Of a stretch of DNA of 64,000 nt, positions 18,199 through 26,426 are shown piece after piece; positions within the stretch are counted from its first letter, which is position 1; each line of letters opens with the position of its first letter. This DNA is from Capnocytophaga granulosa ATCC 51502. GTDB lineage: Bacteria; Bacteroidota; Bacteroidia; Flavobacteriales; Flavobacteriaceae. The position numbers and the translations under genes were made by a program. Below the pieces are notes generated by a model. That model was not told where the DNA came from. It made no database searches and worked only from the letters and a program-made list of their open reading frames with translations. The stretch covers positions 15,824-79,823 of the forward strand of contig NZ_KE150260.1 in the NCBI RefSeq assembly GCF_000411115.1, written 5' to 3'.

Positions 18199-18944
18199 TG
18201 AAAAAAGTAGTAGAAGTAACCCATCTGTATAAGAAATATAAAGAATCTGAGGATTTCGCCCTGAAAGACCTCTCTTTTACTGTGCAGAAAGGAGAAATTT
18301 ATGGTGTTTTGGGCACCAATGGGGCAGGGAAAACGACTCTCATGTCTATTCTTATGGGAGGGATTCAGCCTACTGCTGGAAACTTCACTATAAGTGGACT
18401 CTCTTATAAAGGACAAGCCCAACAAATTCGCTATAAAATAGGGGTTGTACCTCAGGAATATGCCCTCTACCCTACCCTTACGGCAAGGGAAAATCTCCAT
18501 TATTTTGCTAGCTTATATGGACTTAAGGGCAAGCAAGTACAAGAGCGAGTCACTCAAGGACTGGAGCGGGTTGGTCTTCTAGAGGTAGCAGATAGGAAAA
18601 TCAAACACTTCTCTGGAGGAATGAAGCGGCGTATCAACCTTTTGGCAGGGATTCTTCACACCCCTGAAGTACTTTTCTTGGACGAACCTACCGTAGGGGT
18701 CGATGTGAGTTCCAAACTTATCATCATAGACTACCTAAAAGAACTTAATAGACAGGGTATGTCTGTGCTATACACCTCCCATCATATGCAAGAAGCACAG
18801 GATTTTTGCCACAGAGTGCTTATCTTAGATAGAGGCCTCTTACGCTGTGAAAACACCCCTGAAACCCTTATAGCTGAAACCCAAGTCCAAAACTTGGAGG
18901 AGGTGTTCGTTCGTCTCACTTCTCAAGATATAGCCTATGAATAA
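18195..18944 (+). CDS. ABC transporter ATP-binding protein
   Basis: A 249-residue ATPase that powers the permease encoded next. It has Walker A (GTNGAGKTT), the Q-loop (VPQEYALYP), the signature HFSGGMKRR, Walker B with the catalytic glutamate (VLFLDEPTVG), and the switch histidine in YTSHHMQEA. It belongs to the ABC-2 exporter type (antibiotic, polysaccharide or lipid export). It overlaps the permease gene by 8 bp. By position it may export or place a product of the neighbouring hotdog enzymes. Confidence 0.9.
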   Translation: MMKKVVEVTHLYKKYKESEDFALKDLSFTVQKGEIYGVLGTNGAGKTTLMSILMGGIQPTAGNFTISGLSYKGQAQQIRYKIGVVPQEYALYPTLTARENLHYFASLYGLKGKQVQERVTQGLERVGLLEVADRKIKHFSGGMKRRINLLAGILHTPEVLFLDEPTVGVDVSSKLIIIDYLKELNRQGMSVLYTSHHMQEAQDFCHRVLILDRGLLRCENTPETLIAETQVQNLEEVFVRLTSQDIAYE

Positions 18945-20211
18945 GTTGGTTACTTCTATCTATAAGGAAATACTGCTTATTAGCAGAGACTTAGGAGGGC
19001 TTATTATCCTATTTGTAATGCCCTTGGTCTTAGTTGTTACCGTTACCCTCTTGCAGGATGGTGCTTTTCGCAATATCACCGAGCAGAAAACGGCCGTGCT
19101 ATTGGTAGACAATGACTATGGGGCTGTAGGAGCACATATACGCAAGAGCATGGAAGAGAGTGGTTTCTTTTCGGTTCTCTCCGATGATGCTATCAGAGAT
19201 CTTAGCGAGACAAAGGCTAAGCGTATGATACGCGAAGGAAAATTCCCCATGGCCATTGTGCTCCCCGCTCACCTCTCCGAAGACCTTGAGCGTGAAGTAA
19301 AGCAAAAGGTAGATAGGATACTGAGTGCTTTTATGGAAGAGACGTCTATTGAAGATTCTCTCAAACCTTTTGAACCCAAGGAGATACGTCTCTACTTTGA
19401 TCCTACCTTACCACTCTCCTTTAAGGAAACGGTCAAAACCCATATAGATAAGATGATGTATCAGGTAGAAAATCGTTCTATCTACACTGCCTTTGAAAAG
19501 GAATTAGGGGAAGGCAAACAACTGCCTTTCTCCACAGAAGGAAGTCTCGTTACTTTTGCGGAGATCAATCCTACCCCTGCTGCTCAACTGCCCAATTCGG
19601 TACAGCACAATGTGCCTGCATGGGCGCTCTTTGCTATCTTTTTTATCACCATTCCACTCTCGGCCAATATCGTAAGAGAGAAGACACAAGGGACAAATAT
19701 ACGACTTTTGACCTCTCCTCTTTCTTATGGGGAGTTGCTTATGGCCAAGATATTAGTGTTCTTAGCCATAGGTATCCTACAGTTTGTCCTTATGGTTCTG
19801 CTGGGTTTGTATCTTTTCCCTCTTATGGGATTACCAGCTTTGCAGATAGGCGGACGTGTATGGGGACTATTGGCTGTAGCTACGGCCTCCACTACGGCTG
19901 CCATTGGCTTAGGGGTACTTTTGGGAACCCTCTGCCATACCCAAGAACAGTCGGCACCACTGGGAGCAACACTTACAGTAATCTTGGCAGCTATCGGCGG
20001 GGTATGGATTCCTGTCTTTGTAATGCCTCCCTTTATGCAAACCATAGCTAAGCTCTCTCCTATGAACTGGGGTTTGCAGGCTTTCTATGAGGTACTTCTT
20101 AGAGTAGGTGAGTTCTCAGCTATAGCAGGCAAAGTGGGACTTTTACTGCTGTTTTTTATTCTTTGTATGGTAATTTCTATAGTATATGACAAGGCAAAAA
20201 GAAATCTATAA
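18937..20211 (+). CDS. ABC-2 type transporter permease
   Basis: Inner-membrane permease of 424 residues. One N-terminal helix (LGGLIILFVMPLVLVVTVTL) is followed by an extracytoplasmic domain of about 200 residues and five C-terminal membrane helices, the layout of YhiH/NodJ-like ABC-2 permeases. The motif IVREKTQGTNIRLLTSPLSY is typical of the family. It is coupled with the ATPase gene upstream and overlaps the thioesterase gene downstream by 26 bp. The substrate is unknown. Confidence 0.88.
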   Translation: MNKLVTSIYKEILLISRDLGGLIILFVMPLVLVVTVTLLQDGAFRNITEQKTAVLLVDNDYGAVGAHIRKSMEESGFFSVLSDDAIRDLSETKAKRMIREGKFPMAIVLPAHLSEDLEREVKQKVDRILSAFMEETSIEDSLKPFEPKEIRLYFDPTLPLSFKETVKTHIDKMMYQVENRSIYTAFEKELGEGKQLPFSTEGSLVTFAEINPTPAAQLPNSVQHNVPAWALFAIFFITIPLSANIVREKTQGTNIRLLTSPLSYGELLMAKILVFLAIGILQFVLMVLLGLYLFPLMGLPALQIGGRVWGLLAVATASTTAAIGLGVLLGTLCHTQEQSAPLGATLTVILAAIGGVWIPVFVMPPFMQTIAKLSPMNWGLQAFYEVLLRVGEFSAIAGKVGLLLLFFILCMVISIVYDKAKRNL

Positions 20212-20635
20212 ACCTACCCCCTTAAGCGAAACGGTACAACTCAGGGTACGCTTTAGCGAGACGGATCCCTTAGGCATTGTATGGCATGGCAACTATATCA
20301 AGTACTTTGAGGAGGGGCGGGAGGCTTTCGGTAGGAAATACGGTATTTCCTATCTGGAGGTAGAGCGCCATGGATTTGCTACCCCTATTGTAAAGAGTGT
20401 ATGCAAACATAAGAAAATGGTGCGCTACGGAGAACTCTTGGAGGTAGAGACTCGCTATATGGATACCTCTGCGGCCAAGTTGGTCTTCCAATACTATATC
20501 TACAATGAGCAAAAAGAGTTAGTCTGTACAGGTGAGACCGTACAGGTATTTACCCACTTGAAAGAAGGTACCCTTTGCCTATATAATCCGGATTTTTATA
20601 CCCAATGGAAAGAGAAACACCTATCACACTCCTAA
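20186..20635 (+). CDS. Acyl-CoA/acyl-ACP thioesterase (4HBT family)
   Basis: A 149-residue hotdog thioesterase. VRFSETDPLGIVWHGNYIKY contains the D-x-x-G-x-V-x-x-x-x-Y signature with the catalytic aspartate, and FEEGREAFGRKYG follows as in the YbgC/4-hydroxybenzoyl-CoA thioesterase group. Such enzymes release acyl chains and are found in aryl-polyene and flexirubin clusters. It overlaps the permease gene by 26 bp and the response regulator gene by 31 bp. Confidence 0.85.
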   Translation: MTRQKEIYKPTPLSETVQLRVRFSETDPLGIVWHGNYIKYFEEGREAFGRKYGISYLEVERHGFATPIVKSVCKHKKMVRYGELLEVETRYMDTSAAKLVFQYYIYNEQKELVCTGETVQVFTHLKEGTLCLYNPDFYTQWKEKHLSHS

Positions 20636-21291
20636 TCATAGATAGCGATACCCAGTGGCTGGAATATATAGCACCTACCTTGCAACAAGCTGGATTTGAG
20701 GTGCTCACCGCCATATCTGGAGCACAGGCATTGCGTATCATTAAGCGAACGACACCCGAACTATTACTGCTGAATATCTTCCTACCCGACACCGATGGTG
20801 TAGAAGTATGCGAGCGATTGCGCCAAATGCAACTGCCTACCCGTCCTGTCATTGTGCTATTGGCCGAAGAGAACCAAGATTATGCGCTCCTTGCGGGCTT
20901 TGAGGCGGGAGCCGATGATTTTATATACAAGCGACTGAAAACCAAGCTTTTTATCTATAAGCTTGAAGCGCTTGTTAAGCTATGTTTCCAGAAACGCAAA
21001 GAGGTGAAACAGCCCTTGGTCTATGGGGATTTCTCTTTGGATGAAGAGACTTATACCCTTACTAAAGGCGATAGGCAATATGTATTAACAAAAAAAGAAT
21101 ATGAGCTACTCTCCTTGTTACTCTCCGCCCCTAACCGACTTTTCTCCCGTGAGGAAATAGCCACTCACATTTGGGCAGCCCCTGCCGTAGCACACAGCCG
21201 TACCATTGACGTTCATATAGGAAAGCTCCGAGACAAACTCGGTCAGACAAGGATTAAGACCGTCAAGGGCGTGGGCTATAGGTTAGTGTAG
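20605..21291 (+). CDS. OmpR-family response regulator with degenerate receiver
   Basis: A 228-residue DNA-binding regulator: an N-terminal receiver domain (about 1-125) and a C-terminal winged helix (about 135-228, with YVLTKKEYELLSLLLSAPN and SRTIDVHIGKLRDKLG). The phospho-acceptor aspartate is replaced by Asn57 (LLLLNIFLPDTDG), and the acidic pair reads Asp13-Ser14 (IIDSD). The conserved lysine appears as YKRL. It is therefore unlikely to be switched on by normal phosphotransfer. No histidine kinase is adjacent. Being last in the exporter/thioesterase operon, it may act on that operon; this is inference. Confidence 0.88.
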   Translation: MERETPITLLIIDSDTQWLEYIAPTLQQAGFEVLTAISGAQALRIIKRTTPELLLLNIFLPDTDGVEVCERLRQMQLPTRPVIVLLAEENQDYALLAGFEAGADDFIYKRLKTKLFIYKLEALVKLCFQKRKEVKQPLVYGDFSLDEETYTLTKGDRQYVLTKKEYELLSLLLSAPNRLFSREEIATHIWAAPAVAHSRTIDVHIGKLRDKLGQTRIKTVKGVGYRLV

Positions 21292-21738
21292 TAGTCTTCT
21301 AACCACATGATCCCAATCAGGATAGGCTTCTGAGCCAAAAAGGATTAGCTCCCCTTGGAAGTTCTCTGCTCCGTTTTTAGTACGGTCATCTACAAGGTAA
21401 TCCCCCCGATTGAGGTCTTTGTGATGACTGAGTATCAATCGCTTATATAGGGGGCTATCTTCTTCTTTCCCAAAGTATTTCTGTATCCATTGCAATTTAT
21501 CGCTCCAAGCAGAAGGATTACGCCAAGGTGCTGTAGAAAGCACATAAATATCATAGTGCTCAGCCAACGCATTGACCGCCTCGACCGCCCCCTTCATAGG
21601 CTGCATAAGAGAGAAAATACCAGGTGTCTCATCATAATTGCCCTTATAGGCTTCTTTCAGTTCGTCGGACAAAGCAGCAATCCCAGTGGGAAAATCCACC
21701 AGCACATTATCCATGTCTATATAAAGGATTTTTCTCAT
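21283..21738 (-). CDS. 5'(3')-deoxyribonucleotidase-like HAD phosphatase
   Basis: A 151-residue HAD-superfamily phosphatase. The nucleophile motif is DMDNVLVDF near the N-terminus, motif II lies in YVLSTAPWRNPSAWSDK, and motif III/IV in NRGDYLVDDRTKNG. These match the NT5C deoxyribonucleotidases, which dephosphorylate deoxynucleoside monophosphates. It is compact compared with the roughly 180-200 residues of many members. It converges on the response regulator gene and overlaps it by 9 bp. Confidence 0.82.
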   Translation of the reverse strand: MRKILYIDMDNVLVDFPTGIAALSDELKEAYKGNYDETPGIFSLMQPMKGAVEAVNALAEHYDIYVLSTAPWRNPSAWSDKLQWIQKYFGKEEDSPLYKRLILSHHKDLNRGDYLVDDRTKNGAENFQGELILFGSEAYPDWDHVVRRLLH

Positions 21739-21856
21739 GATTTTCTGCTATTTATAAGAGTAAAAATGTCACCGACAAGTTATCTCCTTGTGAAAAATCT
21801 TGTTCTACTTAGATTGGAGGATAGAGTTCTCTCTATATAGACTTTTTTGATCTTTT

Positions 21857-22546
21857 CTATTCTTTTGAAAGAGCCAATCTAAAACCTAACCAAGGATACG
21901 CCTCATCTTTAGCTCCAAAATGAGTCCTTCGGTAAACCCTAGTCCCTTCTGATTCTCCATATTTTCCTCTATAACAATATTTTGTAGACCAAAAAGTTAC
22001 TTTAGGACCTTGTGGATTAACACGTTCATAATAATCTTCTGAATATTTATCTGACACCCATTCTGATACACCTTCTATCATATTATAAACCCCTATTTCA
22101 TTAGGATTAGGTAATATCAATTTTTCATTTTTCCAAAAATCTTCCCTTTCTTTAACATTCCAGTATCCATGAGAATTAACACCCCCTTTAGCTACAAATT
22201 CCCATTCAGCATTAGTCGGAAGACGATAATTAAGTCCTGTTCTTTCGTTCAATTTCTTAATAAACTCTTGTATATCTTCATAAGAAACACTTTCAACAGG
22301 CCAATTTTTATTACCTTGATTAGAAGAAGGATTTCCCCCCATTATATCAATCCATAGTTCTTGTGTCACTTCTTTTCTACCTATATAGAAACTACTTATA
22401 GTTACAATTTGTTCTCCTATACCATTATTATTTGTTTTATAAAAAGAACCTCCTTGTACTAGGATCATATCTGTATATATAGTTTCCTTTTGTGGTGAAT
22501 TGCAACCAAAAAAAAGTAATAAAAACAAAAATAATTCTTTTTTCAT
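21857..22546 (-). CDS. Formylglycine-generating enzyme-fold (FGE-sulfatase, SUMF1-like) lipoprotein
   Basis: A 229-residue lipoprotein. The signal peptide ends in the lipobox FFGC (Cys15). The rest is a single FGE-sulfatase domain (DMILVQGGSFYKTNN, FYIGRKEVTQELWIDIMG, then YRLPTNAEWEFVAKGG and a C-terminal WLGFRLAL). The copper-binding cysteine pair of true formylglycine-generating enzymes is not evident, so a binding rather than catalytic role is likely. In bacterial conflict-type gene clusters this fold often accompanies caspases. It is the last gene of the minus-strand cluster that begins at 28.0 kb. Related lipoproteins also serve in gliding (GldK/J), but this one is much shorter. Confidence 0.8.
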   Translation of the reverse strand: MKKELFLFLLLFFGCNSPQKETIYTDMILVQGGSFYKTNNNGIGEQIVTISSFYIGRKEVTQELWIDIMGGNPSSNQGNKNWPVESVSYEDIQEFIKKLNERTGLNYRLPTNAEWEFVAKGGVNSHGYWNVKEREDFWKNEKLILPNPNEIGVYNMIEGVSEWVSDKYSEDYYERVNPQGPKVTFWSTKYCYRGKYGESEGTRVYRRTHFGAKDEAYPWLGFRLALSKE

Positions 22547-22557
22547 CTCTAATATTT

Positions 22558-22783
22558 TTATCTAAAAAGCATAATAACGTAAAACAAAAGCCAAAAAAGC
22601 ACCTTTAGTACCCCCAAAAACCAACCTGAATTGGGCTCCCATATAATGCATATATTATAACGATTATAAGATTTATAATATCAAAACTATACCTAGTACA
22701 GAAGTTTCTTCTTCTGAGGAGGAAGAATTGAAAGGAGAATATAATTCTCTTATTTTAAATAAACTGTTCTTTATTCTATTCAT
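22558..22783 (-). pseudogene. Degenerate paralogue of the 61-residue membrane protein
   Basis: Read on the minus strand in three frames, this stretch encodes a protein like the neighbouring small membrane protein. It begins MNRIKNSLFKIRELYSPF in one frame, continues as INLIIVIIYA in a second, and ends CIIWEPNSGWFLGVLKVLFW to a TAA at 22558 in a third. The last part aligns with CAIIWIPEYGWFWGIIRAIF of the gene at 23132-23317. At least two frameshifts are needed. It is a decayed duplicate. Confidence 0.65.
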
Positions 22784-23131
22784 TGCTCATTTCTTTTTGG
22801 GGGTCATATGCGATTATGATCATAAGAATAGATTCCTATCAGGTAAGTGACGAGCAAGTTACTTTTAGAGAATATTTTCTCATTTGCATATTCAAATAAT
22901 CCATTTTCTATAAGACAAGCCATAGTGTTTTAAAAAGTATGATATAGTTTCAGATGTATCTGTAATTGATATAAGCAAATACCTTTAGATGATTCACTAA
23001 CTTCTTGGAAAAACAACAAGTTTTACAAAAAGATTGTTTTATCCTATGTGTAACGTACAATTATCCTCCTCTATTCCAACGATATGTGTTTTTATCCTCT
23101 ATCAATTCACACTATAAATAACACTTAACAA
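22784..23131. other. AT-rich intergenic stretch with no gene recognised
   Basis: About 350 bp of AT-rich sequence between the decayed copy and the small membrane protein gene. All frames are closed by frequent stops, and no hairpin, repeat or clear promoter box was found. Confidence 0.6.
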
Positions 23132-23317
23132 TTAAAATATTTTCATAATTAGATGATATATAAAAATAACATACCAAAAAATAGCTCTTATAATCCCCCA
23201 AAACCATCCATATTCAGGTATCCATATAATAGCACATATCACAGTAATAATCCAATATATTACTATAAATGTTTGGCTTGGCCCTTCTCCTTCACCTGGA
23301 AACATTGCACTTCCCAT
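23132..23317 (-). CDS. Small two-helix membrane protein
   Basis: A 61-residue protein of unknown family. After a short polar N-terminus (MGSAMFPGEGEGPSQTF) come two hydrophobic helices (IVIYWIITVICAIIWI and FWGIIRAIFWYVIFIYHLI) linked by PEYGW. It is spaced 11 bp from the zinc-ribbon gene upstream, consistent with one operon. A decayed second copy lies 350 bp downstream. Small two-helix proteins next to AAA+ and caspase-type genes are sometimes membrane effectors or anchors, but nothing in the sequence proves a role. Confidence 0.65.
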   Translation of the reverse strand: MGSAMFPGEGEGPSQTFIVIYWIITVICAIIWIPEYGWFWGIIRAIFWYVIFIYHLIMKIF

Positions 23318-23328
23318 AATGTATCCTT

Positions 23329-23643
23329 TTAATCAAGATGTTTGATAACACTAATGAACCATGACATAACACTGGCATTTACCATTTGAGCAGAACAAGA
23401 CAATGCCTCTGCAAGCCCTGCTGAACTAGCTTTTCCAAAGTGATGCAGATCATCAGGGCATATAAATCTCATATCCTTTATATGTGCTTTTTTATGACAT
23501 TTTCTACATTCTATGATAGCATTCTCATCAATGCACAAGATACCTCCACATGCTCCATGATGAGTCCAATATTGCCTTATTGTATTTCTTCCACTTGACA
23601 CACATATAGGACAAGCTATATACAAATCTATTTTATAACTCAT
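23329..23643 (-). CDS. Small double zinc-ribbon protein (copy B)
   Basis: A 104-residue protein with two probable zinc sites: CPIC near the N-terminus with CGGILC, and CRKCHKKAH followed by FICPDDLHHF. The C-terminal 40 residues form a hydrophobic helical segment (GLAEALSCSAQMVNASVMSW). It is a clear paralogue of the gene at 25081-25437, sharing ACPIC/ACPVC, H(G/N)xCGG, ECRKCHKK/CCERCRHK and AEALSCSAQMV/AEVMSCAGQMV. Its start overlaps the stop of the AAA+ gene by 4 bp. The function is unknown. Confidence 0.75.
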   Translation of the reverse strand: MSYKIDLYIACPICVSSGRNTIRQYWTHHGACGGILCIDENAIIECRKCHKKAHIKDMRFICPDDLHHFGKASSAGLAEALSCSAQMVNASVMSWFISVIKHLD

Positions 23644-25079
23644 TTTTGTCTATTACTATATGAACTAAATTTATTAAATGCGCTTTCTAAGTGCTCTTTC
23701 TTTATTTTGATTTCACTCACTACCTTTTTAATAGCTGTTTTACCATTGGGCTCTACGATCAGGTTATCCCTGATTGCATTCATAGAAGCCTCTCTATAAA
23801 CACCTGCCATATCTGCTCCTGAGAAACCTTCCGCATTCTTGCAAAGTTCTTTTAAATATTCCTCAGTTATGCCTTCTTCTATACATTCATTTGATAACTT
23901 GCAGTACAACTTAAATATTTCATATCTTTTTTGGGCATTAGGTAGTGGTATTTCAAACTCTAAATCAAACCGCCCTGGTCTCCGCAATGCCTTATCTATA
24001 GCTCCCAAGCGGTTGGTTGCTCCAATAACCAAAATATTACTTTTCTTATTCTTCATTCCATCCATTAAAGTCAATAGTGTAGTTACATATCTTACTTCAT
24101 ACCCTTCACTAGTATCAGACCTGTCTATTGCTATAGCATCCAACTCATCAATAAAAATAACCGCATTACCCGTCATTTCTGCATCTTCAAAAACTTTGCG
24201 CAGTTCTTTTTCCCCTACACTAACATATTTTGACATCAGCTCAGCGCCTTCTATCTGAAAGAATTTTCCTCCCAACGATTTAGCCAATTCCTTTGCTATT
24301 AATGTTTTACCATTTCCAGGAGGCCCATATAACAACAATCCCCTATAGGGTTTCATATCAAACTTTTCAAAAAGAGAAGGATAGTTCAAAGGTAATTGTA
24401 TAATCTCTCTTAGACGTACAAGTGTCTCATTCAAACCGCCTATCTTTTCAAATTCCAATACTTTTTGTCTCTTTTCAGGAAGCCCTTTTAGAATAAATTC
24501 TGTAGAAGAATCTACTCTATAGAGATTTTCAAACAAGGATTCTCTTTCTGGCGATATTTTTTCTACTATTCCATTTACTTTACTCTTAGTCCTAGGCAAA
24601 AGATTTACTTGTTTTCCTAACTCCACAAACTTATTTTTGTGAGGTAAAACTGACAATGCATGCTTTATTTCTTCTTCTGACCATAGTTCTACTTCTTTTT
24701 CAGGTAACTGTATCACTACTTTCTCTGCATAAGGAAGCTGTTCTATCTTAAAAGAAGTGATTTCTACTGATAATTTCCCATTATCCAAAAAATTTTTTCC
24801 TAGAAAATCTTTATGCAAATAAATATTCTCATCATCACCCTCTAAATCCTTTGCTAATCTATCTATTTGAGCATATATTACGAATTTACTCAAGAGTTCC
24901 TTACATTCCAGTCTTGCATAAAGCACATCATTGGGAGGTAGCTCTAAATTTTTAGCCAATATTTCATAATTTGCATTAGAAATAAATGCTCCTTGTATTG
25001 TTCTTTCAAACCTTTCGTGTCCTATGATAGGAATTTGTACTAACTTATACTTTGTTCTTTTTTGTTCTTTTTCCCACAT
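23640..25079 (-). CDS. CDC48-like AAA+ ATPase (single AAA domain)
   Basis: A 479-residue ATPase. Residues 1-180 resemble a CDC48 N-domain with a double-psi barrel-like core. A single classical AAA domain follows: Walker A GPPGNGKT at 252-259, Walker B VIFIDELD at 307-314, sensor 1 IGATNR, and the arginine fingers in RRPGRFD. The C-terminal helical subdomain contains GFSGADMAGVYREASMNAI. CDC48-type ATPases unfold or extract proteins. It is tightly packed between two paralogous zinc-ribbon genes (1 bp gap and 4 bp overlap), suggesting a complex of ATPase and zinc-ribbon adaptors. True CDC48 has two AAA domains; this has one. Confidence 0.88.
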   Translation of the reverse strand: MWEKEQKRTKYKLVQIPIIGHERFERTIQGAFISNANYEILAKNLELPPNDVLYARLECKELLSKFVIYAQIDRLAKDLEGDDENIYLHKDFLGKNFLDNGKLSVEITSFKIEQLPYAEKVVIQLPEKEVELWSEEEIKHALSVLPHKNKFVELGKQVNLLPRTKSKVNGIVEKISPERESLFENLYRVDSSTEFILKGLPEKRQKVLEFEKIGGLNETLVRLREIIQLPLNYPSLFEKFDMKPYRGLLLYGPPGNGKTLIAKELAKSLGGKFFQIEGAELMSKYVSVGEKELRKVFEDAEMTGNAVIFIDELDAIAIDRSDTSEGYEVRYVTTLLTLMDGMKNKKSNILVIGATNRLGAIDKALRRPGRFDLEFEIPLPNAQKRYEIFKLYCKLSNECIEEGITEEYLKELCKNAEGFSGADMAGVYREASMNAIRDNLIVEPNGKTAIKKVVSEIKIKKEHLESAFNKFSSYSNRQK

Positions 25080-25080
25080 G

Positions 25081-25437
25081 TTACCCCAAATTTTGCATAA
25101 ACTTGATTAGCCACTCAATTCCAATCTCAGAAACCATTTGTCCAGCACAAGACATTACCTCTGCTAGTGTTGCCATATCTCCTACTCCTAAATATTCATT
25201 ATCTGAGGTAGAATGAGAAGGACATTGGTATTTCCATTCCTTTACATGATCTTTATGCCTACATCTTTCACAACAATAATAGGCATTCTCTCCTACATAA
25301 ATGGTACCCCCACAATTATTATGTGCATGTATCCAACCAGTTTGAGGAGTTGTTATTCCTCTTTCCTTACAAACAGGACAAGCTATATGTAGCTCAAAAT
25401 AAGAGTAACCTTCACTTTCAAAACTTTGTAAACTCAT
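25081..25437 (-). CDS. Small double zinc-ribbon protein (copy A)
   Basis: A 118-residue paralogue of the gene at 23329-23643. The motifs are ACPVCKERG, HNNCGGTIYV, YCCERCRHKDHVKEW and YQCPSHS, giving two likely zinc ribbons. The C-terminal helix AEVMSCAGQMVSEIGIEWLI is shared with the paralogue. Only one base separates its stop from the ATPase start codon. Two related but diverged copies flanking one ATPase suggest subunits of one complex rather than a recent duplication. Confidence 0.75.
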   Translation of the reverse strand: MSLQSFESEGYSYFELHIACPVCKERGITTPQTGWIHAHNNCGGTIYVGENAYYCCERCRHKDHVKEWKYQCPSHSTSDNEYLGVGDMATLAEVMSCAGQMVSEIGIEWLIKFMQNLG

Positions 25438-25468
25438 TTTTTTCTTCTTTTCTCATTGGTTTCTTTCA

Positions 25469-26407
25469 TTATTTTTCTTTAAAGCCTCTTGTTTCCTTAG
25501 ATTCTTCCTCTATATACTTGGATTCCTCCTCTATCTCCTTAGATTTATCGTTTATTTCTCTATATTTATCTTCTATTTCTTTAATATCTTCTTCATTATC
25601 TTCAGGTTCCTTCTCTATCTCTTTTTCTATTTCTTTTGCTTTTTCTACTTTATTAATTTCCTTTTTTAAAATATCAGGATGCAAATTCTTTATTATTTTT
25701 TCCAGTAATAAAATAGGAATACTATCTTCAGGATATAATATGGCAAATGATCTTAAAAGATGTTTATAGCCATTTTCAGCCTTCCCTCTAGCATGTGAGG
25801 TTAAAGTCACTTGTATATTCCCTTCTTCAAATTTTCTCAATTCCTCTTCTACATAATTGGTTGCCTTTATATAAGCAATCATTCCTTCTTGAATAACTTT
25901 TTGTTTTTCTTCCTTTGTTGAATGGTGTAGATCACTATCTAAATTTCTTACATATTTATATATCAACTCTGAAAGTTCTATAGGTTTTAATGTCTTATCC
26001 GTCAAAGAAGCCAATATAGGTATAGCAAAACGCTCTATATCATTTGCTATAAAATTTTCACGAAGACTATACCATTCTAAAATATCATTCAGAAAATACT
26101 TCATTGAACTATCTGCTAATTTTGGAAATTTTGGAAAATGTCCTTGTATAGAGAGACTTAAAATTTGAAGGTATATCTCTTTATAATAAGAAGTTTCTGT
26201 AGGAATTATTGTTGTATCATCATGTTTATCTCGATGCGTTTTCATCGCAGTATACTTTTCTATTTTGGTTCCTTCTTTTATAGATAGAAAAACTTCTAAT
26301 CTTTCTAATGCTATTAATAGTCTATGCACTCCATTATCCAAAAACTGAAGTTGAACTTGTACTTCCTCTTGTTCTTGTTCTTGTTTTTGCTTATGTCCTT
26401 TTTCCAT
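25469..26407 (-). CDS. Unknown helical protein with charged C-terminal coiled coil
   Basis: A 312-residue protein of no recognised family. A low-complexity start (EKGHKQKQEQEQEEVQVQ) leads to about 200 residues of predicted helical domain (for example YYKEIYLQILSLSIQGHF). The last 75 residues are a highly charged glutamate/lysine coiled coil (KEIEKEIEKEPEDNEEDIKE). It is spaced 31 bp from the downstream zinc-ribbon gene and 19 bp from the upstream gene, so it is part of the same operon. It may be a scaffold, but that is a guess from composition only. Confidence 0.65.
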   Translation of the reverse strand: MEKGHKQKQEQEQEEVQVQLQFLDNGVHRLLIALERLEVFLSIKEGTKIEKYTAMKTHRDKHDDTTIIPTETSYYKEIYLQILSLSIQGHFPKFPKLADSSMKYFLNDILEWYSLRENFIANDIERFAIPILASLTDKTLKPIELSELIYKYVRNLDSDLHHSTKEEKQKVIQEGMIAYIKATNYVEEELRKFEEGNIQVTLTSHARGKAENGYKHLLRSFAILYPEDSIPILLLEKIIKNLHPDILKKEINKVEKAKEIEKEIEKEPEDNEEDIKEIEDKYREINDKSKEIEEESKYIEEESKETRGFKEK

Positions 26408-26426
26408 ATTTCTTTATTATAACATT

